A program made the translations under genes and the position numbers. DNA of 41,030 nucleotides from CAZEDU01 sp964511185. Its GTDB lineage: Bacteria > Myxococcota > Myxococcia > Myxococcales > Myxococcaceae. The notes beneath the pieces are model-generated. The model made no database searches. It was not told where the DNA came from and saw only the letters and a program-made list of their open reading frames with translations. Shown here in pieces: positions 1 through 9,900 of this stretch. Numbering within the stretch: position 1 is the stretch's first letter; each line of letters begins with the position of its first letter. The stretch covers positions 1 to 41,030 of the forward strand of contig CAZEDU010000035.1 of assembly GCA_964511185.1 (NCBI GenBank). The letters run 5' to 3'.

Positions 1-279
1 GCGGTGGTGCTGCGCTCGGAGGCCGACCTGCCGATGCTCGACGCCGCGCCGTGGTCACCGGGGCGGACCCGCGTGGTGACCGCGCACCAGATGGGCGGCT
101 GCGCGATGGGCGGTGACCCGGCGCGCTCGGTGGTCGACTCGACGCTCAGGTACCGCGGCCTCGACAACCTGTTCGTGGTCGATGGCTCGGTCTTTCCCAC
201 CGCGCTCGGCGTGAATCCGCAGGAGACGATTTTTGGTCTGGCGCGTTGGGCCGCGGCGCACGTGAAGGCCGCCGTTTGA
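1..279 (+). CDS. GMC-family oxidoreductase, C-terminal fragment
   Basis: This is the last 92 codons of a gene that begins left of the window; the frame is open from base 1 and stops with TGA at 277-279. The residues match the C-terminal substrate/FAD domain of glucose-methanol-choline oxidoreductases: HQMGGCAMG carries the active-site His region, and VVDGSVFPT followed by LGVNPQETI is the family's closing FAD-contact segment. The family oxidises alcohols or sterol-like substrates with FAD. The substrate cannot be read from this fragment. Confidence 0.9.
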   Translation, partial: AVVLRSEADLPMLDAAPWSPGRTRVVTAHQMGGCAMGGDPARSVVDSTLRYRGLDNLFVVDGSVFPTALGVNPQETIFGLARWAAAHVKAAV

Positions 280-447
280 GGGCGGCGACGGCGTGTAAAG
301 AGCGCGAGGTTCGAAGTGGTGTACGACAGCGGCCTTCAGCTGGAGCGTGGGTGCTCCACAGCGCTCCATCATTTGGTCGAAGACGCGGAAAATGCAGCGG
401 TTCTCAGCTGGCACCCGCCTTGCCTTGGCGGACGGCAGGAGATCGCC

Positions 448-831
448 ATGGAGCAGTCGTCCGAGAGCCCGAATTCATCGATGGTGCGCGTGGAGCGCGA
501 TCCGGATGGCGCGCTGAGCCCGGAGGAGTGCGTTCGTGAGGGAACGCGCCGTCAGTTGGTGCGGAACATCGGGCTGCTCGTGTTGCCGACGGTGATGTTG
601 AGCTTGGTGGCGGGGCTGGGGATGTCCGCGCGCGCGCCGATGCCTGCGCCGGCGTCGGTTGTTGCTCCCGAGGTCGTGGCCGCCCCGGTCGCCGTGCCCG
701 CGCCTGTCGAGCCGAAGCCCGTCGAGCCCGCGGTCGACGCGGCGAGCCCGCCGGGGGTGTCGAAGCGGGTGAAGGCGAACGAGCGGCGGGTGGAGCGTCG
801 ACGGGTCAAGACCGCCGCGCGCGGGCAGTGA
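448..831 (+). CDS. Small proline/alanine-rich single-pass membrane protein, unknown function
   Basis: The 127-residue protein is not recognised. I start it at ATG 448 because GCAGGAGA lies just upstream; an in-frame start at 316 has no such site. Residues 1-35 are acidic and polar. One hydrophobic segment (about 37-60, GLLVLPTVMLSLVAGLG) is followed by a Pro/Ala/Val-rich linker and a very basic C-terminus (KRVKANERRVERRR). The shape is cytoplasmic head, membrane anchor, then an extended Pro-rich periplasmic tail that could reach or bind the cell wall; this is inference. It ends 7 bases before the end of the convergent lipoprotein gene. Confidence 0.6.
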   Translation: MEQSSESPNSSMVRVERDPDGALSPEECVREGTRRQLVRNIGLLVLPTVMLSLVAGLGMSARAPMPAPASVVAPEVVAAPVAVPAPVEPKPVEPAVDAASPPGVSKRVKANERRVERRRVKTAARGQ

Positions 832-838
832 GCGTCCG

Positions 839-1657
839 TCACAGCCCGTCGTTCGGCTCGAGCACGTCGTGCTCTTCCTTCGCCGGCGCGGGCGCGAGCT
901 TTCGGGCCGGCAACTTCGGCGATCGCTGAATCTCTCCCGGCGGGAACTTGCCGGTGCTCGTGACGTACGACTTGGGTTTCTTCGCTGCGCGCTTGGCGGT
1001 GCCCTGCGCGTAGGTCAGCTCGCCACCGGGAGCGATGCTCACCTCCGAGCCGTCGCAGAACCACCACGCGGTGCGTCCCTTCTCGTCCTCCGCCGCGTAG
1101 AAGATCTTCGCCGCGGTCGCAGCGCCGCGGCACGTCCGCGCGCGTGCTTCCTCGCGCTTGGTGTCTTGCTCCACCTTCCACTTGTCCAGATCTCGCTTGG
1201 CGCGCGCGAACGGCAACAGCTCCGGCCCCGCCTCCAGACGACGGCGCGTCTGCGCGGCGAGCTCCTCCGCCTGGCGCGCTGGCTCGGTCAGCTCGAGCTT
1301 CTCGTCGAAGCCGCAGTCTCGCACCGCGGCGAACGCGGCCTCGTGCGCTGCGAGCGGCGCCGGCAGCCGCTCGAGCCCTTGCTCCAGCATCGTGACGTGC
1401 TCGTCGGCCCACATGCCGGTGAAGCCCGCCGAGGTCACGCCGAGGAAGTCGATGAGCAGCGCGTTCATCGACTCCAAATCGTTCTTCAAAAGCCGCGGAT
1501 CGGCGCCGCAGATGTCGGCCTTGGGATAGGTCCGATACGTCGCCTTCTTCGTTCCCAGCTCGAGCGTTTGCTCAGCGGGTGGAACGATTCGCTTCTTCCC
1601 ACATCCCGCTACAAGGACGACCAACAGGAGCAGCCATCGCACAGGGCGCTGAATCAC
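839..1657 (-). CDS. Putative lipoprotein, unknown function
   Basis: The gene codes for 272 residues from GTG 1657; an in-frame TTG at 1663 is an alternative. It opens with Arg, a hydrophobic core (LLLLVVLVAG) and the lipobox-like Cys in VAGCGKK, so it is probably a lipid-anchored envelope protein. The mature part is charged and alpha-helical, with Glu/Arg/Ala-rich segments. Near the end a Trp/Cys segment (TAWWFCDGSEVSI) suggests a small folded domain, with further Cys residues in DICGAD and RTCRG. No family is recognised. Its start is 45 bases from the divergent FHA-GGDEF gene, so the two probably share one promoter region. It is convergent with the gene ending at 831. Confidence 0.75.
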   Translation of the reverse strand: MIQRPVRWLLLLVVLVAGCGKKRIVPPAEQTLELGTKKATYRTYPKADICGADPRLLKNDLESMNALLIDFLGVTSAGFTGMWADEHVTMLEQGLERLPAPLAAHEAAFAAVRDCGFDEKLELTEPARQAEELAAQTRRRLEAGPELLPFARAKRDLDKWKVEQDTKREEARARTCRGAATAAKIFYAAEDEKGRTAWWFCDGSEVSIAPGGELTYAQGTAKRAAKKPKSYVTSTGKFPPGEIQRSPKLPARKLAPAPAKEEHDVLEPNDGL

Positions 1658-1702
1658 GAACAAGACGGTAGCACGCGATCTGGTAAATAGAAGGTCACTC
1701 CC

Positions 1703-2587
1703 GTGGGCGGCCAAGAAACCCGAATCACCAAGATCTCCAAGCTTCAGGAGCGGATCGCCGGCAGTGCGGGGGTCAGCTGCCTGGTGACGATCCACGGCCC
1801 TGATCTGGGGAAGAAGTACATCCTCGACGAAGAGGAGTTCACCATCGGCCGCGATGTGAAGAACAACATCGTGGTCGACTTGGACAACGTCTCGCGTCGC
1901 CACGCGAAGATCATCACCCGCGCCGGCAAGTCCTACGTCGTCGACCTGGGCTCGACCAATGGGACCTACCTGAACGACGCCGAGGTGCTCGAAGAGACGC
2001 CGTTGCGCAGCGGCGATTACGTGAAGGTCGGTGGATCGATCTTCAAGTTCCTCTCGGGCGGGAACATCGAGAGCCTCTACCACGAGGAGATCTACCAGCT
2101 CACCATCGTCGACGGCCTCACGCAGGTGAACAACAAGCGCTACTTCCTCGAGTTCCTCGAGCGAGAGATGGGCCGCTGCCACCGGTACAACCGGGCGCTG
2201 TCGCTCATCATGTTCGACATCGATCACTTCAAGAAGATCAACGACGTCAACGGCCACCTGGCCGGCGACTACGTGCTGCGCGAGATGGCGAGCGTGGTGA
2301 AGCAGCGCATCCGCAAGGAAGAGTGCTTCGCGCGGTACGGCGGCGAGGAGTTCGCGGTGGTGATGCCGGAGGCGGGGGGCGAGAACGCGCGCCGCTTCGC
2401 CGAGAAGGTCCGCCGGCTGGTGAGCGATCACCCCTTCGCGTTCGAGGGCAAGGAGATCAACGTCACCGTGTCGCTCGGCGTCGCGGACATGACGGGCGAG
2501 ATGACCGAGCCGCTGCAGTTCATCAAGGTCGCCGACCAGAACCTGTACAAGGCGAAGAAGGCGGGCCGAAACCGAGTGGTGGGGTGA
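1703..2587 (+). CDS. FHA-GGDEF diguanylate cyclase
   Basis: This 294-residue cytoplasmic protein joins an FHA phosphothreonine-binding domain (about 25-118) to a GGDEF domain (about 130-294). FHA hallmarks are intact: GR at 49-50, SRRH at 64-67 and GSTNGT at 83-88. The cyclase has the metal site FDIDHF (171-176) and the signature GGEEF (213-217), so it should make cyclic di-GMP from two GTP. The inhibitory I-site five residues before GGEEF reads RKEE rather than RxxD, so feedback binding may be weak. Bdellovibrio DgcB has the same FHA-GGDEF order. Threonine kinases probably control it through the FHA domain; none is in this window. The start is GTG, with AAGG about 10 bases upstream. Confidence 0.93.
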   Translation: MGGQETRITKISKLQERIAGSAGVSCLVTIHGPDLGKKYILDEEEFTIGRDVKNNIVVDLDNVSRRHAKIITRAGKSYVVDLGSTNGTYLNDAEVLEETPLRSGDYVKVGGSIFKFLSGGNIESLYHEEIYQLTIVDGLTQVNNKRYFLEFLEREMGRCHRYNRALSLIMFDIDHFKKINDVNGHLAGDYVLREMASVVKQRIRKEECFARYGGEEFAVVMPEAGGENARRFAEKVRRLVSDHPFAFEGKEINVTVSLGVADMTGEMTEPLQFIKVADQNLYKAKKAGRNRVVG

Positions 2588-2600
2588 GGGCTCGTGCCCG

Positions 2601-2635
2601 ACGGGGACAGTCCCTTTCAGGGACAGTCCCCAGTT
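2601..2635. repeat. Double copy of the GGGGACAGTCCC palindrome
   Basis: Two near-identical palindromic units lie head to tail between the cyclase stop and the thpR start: GGGGACAGTCCC at 2603-2614 and GGGACAGTCCCC at 2620-2631, the second followed by AGTT. Related copies occur at 12002-12018, 27994-28010 and 40979-40993, always at gene borders. The symmetry allows an RNA or DNA hairpin. The function is unknown. Confidence 0.8.
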
Positions 2636-2638
2636 GAG

Positions 2639-3202
2639 ATGCGCTCGTTCGTCGCCATTGATTTGTCGGCTGAGGCGGGTCGAGCGCTGCAGGCGCTCCT
2701 CGAGTCGGTGCGGTCGATGGCGCCGCACGCCCGCTGGGTCCGGCCCGAGCAGGCGCACCTGACGCTCTCGTTCTTGGGAGATGTCGCGGAGGGCGAAGCG
2801 GGTTCGTTGGCGCGAGCGCTCGATGACGCGGTGAAGGCCTTCGCGCCTTTCACGCTCGACTTGGGCGGTGCGGGCACGTTCGGTCCGCCGTCTCACCCGA
2901 AGGTCCTCTGGCTTGGCCTGGCCGAGGGCGCAGAAGCCCTCTCCGCTCTGCAGCGCGCCGTCCAAGCCGCGCTCGAGCAGGTGCTGCCGGCTTGGCGCGA
3001 GGCGCGCGACTTCACCGCCCACCTCACCTTGGCGCGGGCGAAGGGGCAGCGTGGAGACCGCGCATTGGCCGCCTGCCGCGAGCAGCTTCGTCACTTCTCC
3101 TTGGGCGCAAGCCCTGTCGAGGCGGTGCGGCTGTACAAGAGCCAGCTCAGCGCCAACGGCGCGACGCACGAGGTGCTGCACGTGGCGCGGCTGGGCGGGT
3201 GA
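2639..3202 (+). CDS. thpR: RNA 2',3'-cyclic phosphodiesterase (LigT/ThpR)
   Basis: The 187-residue protein belongs to the 2H phosphoesterase superfamily, which opens 2',3'-cyclic phosphates on RNA to 2'-phosphates; it was first noticed through tRNA ligase activity. Both catalytic motifs are present as HLTL, at His40 and His128, with the spacing and overall length usual for ThpR. The opening MRSFVAIDL is typical. I choose ATG 2639, because the upstream in-frame extension from 2594 runs through the palindromic repeat. It follows the cyclase gene by 51 bases on the same strand and may be co-transcribed with it. Confidence 0.93.
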   Translation: MRSFVAIDLSAEAGRALQALLESVRSMAPHARWVRPEQAHLTLSFLGDVAEGEAGSLARALDDAVKAFAPFTLDLGGAGTFGPPSHPKVLWLGLAEGAEALSALQRAVQAALEQVLPAWREARDFTAHLTLARAKGQRGDRALAACREQLRHFSLGASPVEAVRLYKSQLSANGATHEVLHVARLGG

Positions 3203-3415
3203 CTGTCGTCGAGGCGTGTCCGCCGAGAGCCGCTCTCGGATGTGCCGGGCCCGCGAGCGCCGCAATGCCCTGGCGGACCAACGGCGTCCGGCTGTGGTCG
3301 TCTCCCGCCAAGCGCGCTTCACCGAGGCGCGCCTTCGGTTCGGATTCGCCGGCCGAGCGAGCGGTCACAAGAGGAGCACCGCGGCGAGGCGCGCGAAGCT
3401 GCTACTGTCGCCTCG
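3203..3415 (+). other. Intergenic region before mntP
   Basis: These 213 bases hold no convincing gene. MntP genes are often preceded by a yybP-ykoY manganese riboswitch or an Mn regulator site. I looked for the conserved riboswitch core and did not see it. The region is GC-rich with several short inverted repeats but no clear promoter. Confidence 0.5.
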
Positions 3416-3985
3416 ATGAGCTTCGGCGCGATTCTGCTGCTCGCTTTTGGCTTGGCGATGGACGCGACCGCGGTGTCGGCGGCGCGAGGGCTGGCCACGA
3501 AGAAGCTCCTGCTGCGCCACGTCGTCTCGGTCGCCCTGTTCTTCGGTGGGTTCCAGGCGCTCATGCCGCTGGTCGGCTGGCTCGTCGGTCACCAGGTCGG
3601 GCCGCTCGTCCAGGCGTGGGACCACTGGGTGGCGTTCGTGCTGCTCGGGGCCATTGGCGGAAAGATGCTCTGGGAGGCCAGGGCAGGGCACGAAGTCGAG
3701 GTGGCTTCGCAGGACGTCGATCTCTTCGGCACCAAGGTGATGCTGACGCTCGCGGTCGCGACCAGCATCGACGCGCTGGCGGTGGGCGTCACGCTCCCGA
3801 TGTTGAACGCGCCTTTTCTGCTCTCGCTCGCGACCATCGGCGTCACGACGGCGCTGCTCAGCGCGCTCGGCCTGTTCGCGGGGCGCCGCTTCGGCTCGCT
3901 CTTGGGGAAGCGGCTGGACGTCGTGGGGGGCCTGGCTCTCATCGGCCTCGGCACGAAGATTCTGGTCGAGCACTGCTTGGGGTGA
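3416..3985 (+). CDS. mntP: Manganese efflux pump MntP
   Basis: This 189-residue inner-membrane protein is predicted to export Mn2+. It shows the duplicated MntP fold: about six hydrophobic segments in two related halves, each with an Asp-containing motif, GLAMDA around Asp16 and TSIDALAVG around Asp119. These acidic residues line the metal path in the family. Length is typical. ATG 3416 is the family-like start (MSFGAILLLAFGLAMDA); a longer in-frame extension from 3242 looks non-coding. Its last 47 bases overlap the end of the convergent kelch-repeat gene. Confidence 0.93.
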   Translation: MSFGAILLLAFGLAMDATAVSAARGLATKKLLLRHVVSVALFFGGFQALMPLVGWLVGHQVGPLVQAWDHWVAFVLLGAIGGKMLWEARAGHEVEVASQDVDLFGTKVMLTLAVATSIDALAVGVTLPMLNAPFLLSLATIGVTTALLSALGLFAGRRFGSLLGKRLDVVGGLALIGLGTKILVEHCLG

Positions 3986-6900
3986 GCGCCCGGCCGCTGC
4001 GCCGCCTCGCGGCCAAGAGCCCGAGCAGGGCCAACCAGAGCGGCACGGCACCCGTCGAGCTGCAGCCGCAGCCCACCCCGAGCTGGAGCGGCGCTCCGCA
4101 CTGCACCTCGACCTCGAAGGTCTGCGCGTCGCTGCTGGCGCCGTTGGTCGCTCGAATCGACACGACGTGCGTGCCCGCCTGCGTCCGCATCGGAAGCCAG
4201 CGGACTTCGCCTGTCGCGCGGTCGATCGCCATCCCCTCGGGGTTGGCCTCGCTCCCCTCCCACTCGATGGGGCCGTGACCCGACGCCACCGCGCGGCCGT
4301 GCGGCCCGTAGGTGAACGGCACGCCGCAGCTGGCGGGCAGGCGCGGCCCCGGCTGGGTCACGACGTGCACCGACGGAAGCCCGCCCTCCATCGCCATCAC
4401 GAAGGCCGCGTCGCGGCAGGCGAGCCCCAAGGCGTCTTCGACCACCCAGCGCCCGGCGTGGTAGCCGGCCGTCGTGTACGTCCGCTGCACGAGCGGTGAT
4501 GTCTCGGTGCGGTCGTCGAACTCCCATCGGCGCGAGAGCGCGTGCCCGTCCGGCGAGCGGCTCCAGCCGACGTACGTCGCGACCAGCGGCACGTCGCCCG
4601 CGGCCGGGATGGCCGAGGCGGAGCACTCGGGTGGCAGCGCGCCGTTCTGCGTCACCACCACCTCGACCGAATCGGTCGCGGTGAGGCCGGCCCCGTCCAC
4701 CGCGGTGAGCCGCACGTGGTAGCGGCCCGGCGCGAAGGTGACGCTCGGCGCGTCGTCGTTCGACAGCTCGCCGTTCGCGAAGTCCCACGCCAACGCGAGG
4801 ATCGGCGCGTCCCCCGCCTGGCAGTCGCACGAGAACTGCACCGTGAGCGAGCCGTCCCCGGTCAGCGCGGACGCGACGATGCGCGCGGTCGGCGGCAGCG
4901 CGCCGCCGGGGCCCAGCACCCGAATGGGTTGGCTCGCGGTGTCCGACGCGCCGTAGGCGTCGAAGGCGGTCAGGGAGGCGACGTATCCGCCGGGTAGGAC
5001 GTACGGGTGGCTCGGCGCCGCTTGGGTGTCGGGGGCGGTGCCGTCGCCGAAGCGCCAATGGAAGAAGAGCGGCAGGGCCGACGGGTCGGCCTGCGACTGG
5101 CTCCCATCGAAGAAGACCTGCAGCGGCGCCGGGCCCAGCGTCGGGTTCGCGTCGATGCGCGCGACCACCGCGGTCGGCGCGCGGGCCACCACGTCGACGG
5201 TGAACGGGTACGTGTCGACGCCGAACGCATTCCGCGCCGCGACGCACACCGCGGTGGCGCCCTCTTGATTGGGCGTCCACACCACCGCGCCCGACACGGC
5301 GTCGACTTGGAAGCCCGCCGGACCGCCGCAGGTCTCGAAGGTGATGGGGCCGGGCCCGTAGGCGGTGATCGCCCGGAGCGCGTTGTAGAGGTAGGGCGCG
5401 CCGACGGCCGCTTTCAGGTTGGCGTCGCGCACGATGAGCGGCGGCACCTGCCCGTTGACGACGATGTTCTGGAGCGAGCCCTGAATCGAAGGCGCCGCGA
5501 TGTCGCGTGCCTGAAGGCTCTGCAGCCCCACCGTCGCGAAGCGCACGCCCGCCGGGAAGAGCCGCACGCCGTTGTCCGCGGCGGTGAACGGGGTCGCGGG
5601 CGGAAGCTGAGCGAGCGCGTCGGATGAGGTGAAGGCGATCGTCCCCCGATAGCCGCTGGCGACGTTGCCGAAGGCGTCGCGGACCTCGACCGTCACGTCG
5701 CTGGTGCGGCCAACGTCGATCGGCGAGGACACTCCGGACAAGAGGAGCGACGCCGCCGCGGCCGGCTCGACCACGATTCCCGTCTGGCTGCCGGTCAAGG
5801 CGAGCGCGTCGGTGGCGACGAGCGACGCGACTCCCACGGTGAGCAACGTCGCGGGGAAGGTGTGAGCGCCGTTGTCGCCCGCGACGAACGTGTACGCCGG
5901 CGGAAGCGACGCCTGCGCGTCGGACGAGGTGAGGGTGACCGTGCCGGTGTAGCCCGTCGCGGTGTTGCCGAAGGCGTCGATCGCGGTGACGGTGACGGTT
6001 CCGCTCTGGCCGGCGACGGTGGGGGACGGAAAGCCCGCAACCTGCAGGGCCACCGCGGACCCGCCGAGCACGGCCTGGGGTTGCGCCGCGCTGGTCAGGC
6101 CGCTCGCGCTCGCGGTGACGAGCGGCGAACCGGCGAGCGTGTCGCGGTAATAGAACGACGCGGAGCTGCTCGCGCCGGAGTTGATCTGCACCGACGTGAC
6201 GGAGCTGCCGGTGCAGGTCGGCGTGGTCCAGAACGTCCCGGTCGCGTGCGTGCTCGACAGGTTGACGGTCACCGCCGAGCTCACTGGAATCGGCACGCCG
6301 CCCGCGCCCTGCGCCTGAACGACCAGCGCGCCGGAGCAGCCGCCCGCGGGCAGGGTGTGCGCCGAGTTGGTGAAGGCGAGCTGGGTGGGCGCGCCGCTGT
6401 GGTCGAGCGTGATGTCGGTGATGTCGCGCGCGATGGTCGAGTCGACGTTCAACGCGGCGGACGGCTGGTCGTCGAGCTCGAGCCCCAGCCACACGTAGCG
6501 GACGTTCGTGTCGCCCAACAGCATGGGCGTCCCCAACGTCGCCGGCCCCTTGTCGATGAGCGCGCTCCACGTCCCTGCGGTGGGCGCGGTGCGGTAGGTG
6601 ACGCGCGCTTGGCCCAGCGTCGAGGCGCCGTTCAGCGTGAGCGAGTTCAGCGTGGCCGACGCCCCCAAGTCGTAGTGGCGGGAGTAGAAGCCCTTGGCGA
6701 GCGGCGTGTGGATCTGCGCGTAGAGGACGCTCGCGGTGGGTGCGCCGGTGTTGCCGCCCATGGCATAGAGGAAGCCGTTGTGCGCCGCGACCTGCAAGGT
6801 GTCGCGCCCGCTCGAGAGCGCGGCGACGGGGCTGAACCCTCCCAGCGTGCCGTCGGAGAGAATCGCCGAGGACTCGACCGCGCTCAGCTCGTCCGAGCCG

Positions 6901-9900
6901 GTCCACCCGCCGGCGTAATAGAGAAAGCCGTTCCACACCGCCGCGCGGCCCAGGTACCGGCCGGAGGAGAGGCTCGGCCCCTTCGTCCAGCTCCCCAACG
7001 TCCCGTTGGCCTGAATCGTCGAGATTTGCGTGTCGGCGAGGCCCGGGTTGGCACCGCCGGACAAGGTGCCGCCGAGCAGGTAGACGCGGCCGTTGTAGAC
7101 CTGGACCGCGTGCCCGGTTCGAGCCGTGGTGAAGCTCGTCCCGCCCGACCCCCAGGCGCCGAGGCTGTGGTCGGACTGAACGGTCGCCATCTGAATGCCC
7201 GCGGTCGGCGTCAGGCAAAAGCCCGGAGGGCCGGACGAGCAGCCGCCCACCACGTAGACCCTTCCGCCATAGGCGAACGAAGCGTGGCCGAAGCGCGCCG
7301 AGATGGAGGTCGTGGTCGTCCAGCTCGAGAGGGTGCCATCGGTGTTGATCAGCGCGTACTCGACCGAGTCGAGGGGGTTCGTCCCGTCGGTGCCACCGAT
7401 GACGTAGAGGTAGCCGTCGGAGACGACCGCGGTGGCGTGCCCGCGCCCGACGTTGAGCGGCGTGGTGTTGGCCCAAGAGGCGACGGTTCCGTTGGCGTTG
7501 AGCGTGCCGACCGAGACGGTGGTCTGCACGCCGGTGTTGCAGGGGTTCGAGTTTCCGTTGCAGCCGCCGATGACGTAGAGGCGGCCGTTGTGGGCGACCG
7601 AGGTGTGGCCATCGCGCGCCGCCGGGAGCGCGGTCGTCGAGGCGAAGGCGCTCAGCGTGCCTTCGGTCGAGATCGGCGCCGACGCCACCGACGCGAGGAA
7701 AGAGCCGTCGTCACCGCCCAGCGTGAAGAGGTACCCGTTGCTCTCGACGAAAGAGTGCTTGTACCGAACGCTCGGCAGGCTCGTCGGCGCGGGCGTCGTC
7801 CACGGCGCTATCGAGCCGTCGAGCTCGATGCGCGCCGACGTCACGGCCGAGGAGGTGAACGTGGTGCCGTTCGATGAGCCCCCGCCGACGAACAGCATTC
7901 CGTTTCGCACGACCGCGGCGGTTTCGGTCAGCGCCGAGGGAAGCGCGCGGGTCGCGACCCAAGCCCCCAGCGAGCCGTTCGAAAGAATGGGCGCGTACTG
8001 AATGTCTCCGAGCACCGACGCCCCTTGACCGCCGATGACGTAGAGGCGGCCGTTGTAGAGCACCGAGGCATGCTCTTCTCGGCCCGTGTTGAACGCGCTG
8101 GTCGTGGCCCACGCGCCGAGCGTCCCGTTGGCGTTGATCGGCGCGTAGATGACGCTGTCGAGGTAAGAGCCGTCGGCGTCCGAGCCGCCGATGACGTAGA
8201 GAAACCCGTCGTTGGCGAACGCGGTCGCGTTGCGCCGAGCTTGCGGCAGCGAGGTGGTGGCGGTGAACGAGCCGACCGCTCCCGTCGACGTCGAAATCGG
8301 CGCGAACTGCACGTCGGACAAGTAGGTGCCGTTGTGTCCGCCGATGACGTAGAAGTAGTCGTTGTAGACGACGACGTTGTGGCTGCCGCGAGGGTTCGAG
8401 AAGGTCGTCGCGTTGTTGGTGAAGGCGCCGACGGTGCCCGCCGCGCTGACCGTCGCGTACTGAATCGTGTTCAGGTGGCCCGAGCCGGCGCTCCAGCCGC
8501 CGACGACGTAGAGGCGGTTGTGATGAACCACCGCCCCCAAGTCGCGCCGGCCGGTGGCGAAAGAGGTCGTCGCGGCGAACGTCCCCAAGTGCGCGCCGCT
8601 GTCGATTCGACCGCGTTCGACGTCGGCGATCTGCGCGCCGCTGACTTGACCGCCCACCACGTAGACGTGGTCGTTGTAGTGCGCGACCTGGCCCTCTTCG
8701 ACGGCGCGCAGCAGGTCGCCCGGCCAACCCGTGCCTGGAATGCCGCGGAAGGCGCCGAGCCGGCCGCCGGGCAGCAAGGGGGCCGCGTAGCCCCGGCTCG
8801 ACGCGGTGCCCGCTTGAAAGCCGCCGAGCAGGTACAGGTAGCCCCGCGCGGCGAAGGCCATGTGGACGCCCATGGTCACCGGCAGCGTCGGGCCCGCGGT
8901 CCACGCGCCGAGCGAGCCGTCGGCGTTGATCAGCGCCACCTCGGTGCCGTTCAAGAAGCCGCCGTTGTCGCCGCCCAACACGTGGATGTAGCCGTCGTAG
9001 GCGACCGCGACGTGATCCGCGCGACCCGTCGAGAGCGCGCTCGTCGCGGTGAAGGTGCCCAACGTGCCGTCGGCGTGGATGGGCGCATACGAGACGGTGC
9101 TGGTCGGCGCGGGGAGGCCGCCGATCGCGTACGCGTAGCCCTTGTGCATCAGGAACACGTGGTCGTGCTTCGCGCCGAAGGAGTTGAGCGGCGTCCACGA
9201 GGGGCTCAAGGAGCCGTCGGGCTGAATCGCGGCCATCAGCACGCTGTCGTGCGACGTCGCGCAGCTCGACGAGGTGCAGCCGCCGGTGACGTAAATGCGC
9301 CCGCTGTAGACCGCCGCGGACACGCCGTGCCGGCCGCTCGGCAAGGCCGTGGTGGTGGTGAACGGGCCGATCGACCCGTCGGTGTCGATCGGCGCCATCT
9401 CGACGCTGGTGGTTTGGGTCGTGCCGTTGATTCCGCCCACCACGTAGATGAAGCCGTTGTGGACGACCACGCCGTGGCCCTTGCGCGCGGTGAGCAGCTG
9501 ATGCGTGTTCTGCACGAACCCCGAGACGCCCACGCCGGTCGGCTGCCGCTGCAGCCGGTTCGCGCTGGCCGCGGTGTTCTGCTCGAAGTTGCCCCCGGAC
9601 TGGAAGTCGTCGTCGGTGGTGACGATGACCGCTGGGTCGATGCTGATGGGGTAGTGGAGCGCGCTCAACCCGCGCGCGTTCAAGGTGATGCGGTTGCCTT
9701 CGAGCGCGAACTGGGCGACGGGCCCGGTCGGCTCGCCGGACGCCTGCCGCACCGTGGGCGCCGGAACCTGAAAGAGGAGCCGGGTGCGCGGCGCTGACCG
9801 GCGCGCGCGATCGAGCCGCGCCCGGCTCTCCGCGTCGCTCGCGCTGACTTTCGACCAGAACGTCTCATCGACGCCCCAGAAGCCGATGTTGCCTTGTGCG

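Noticed and set aside
341..358. GGAGC/GCTCC hairpin as terminator of the GMC gene
   Set aside because: The stem is short, there is no T-run, and it lies over 60 bases after the stop.
839..3322. Long minus-strand frame containing the lipoprotein
   Set aside because: The part upstream of 1657 is antisense to the cyclase and thpR genes and has no signal; the lipoprotein signal peptide begins at 1657.
3203..3415. yybP-ykoY manganese riboswitch before mntP
   Set aside because: The conserved core elements were not found by eye; a covariance-model search would settle it.
5862..9797. Long plus-strand frames opposite the kelch gene
   Set aside because: They mirror the kelch repeats and are Arg/Gly/Ala-rich, without ribosome sites or recognisable domains.
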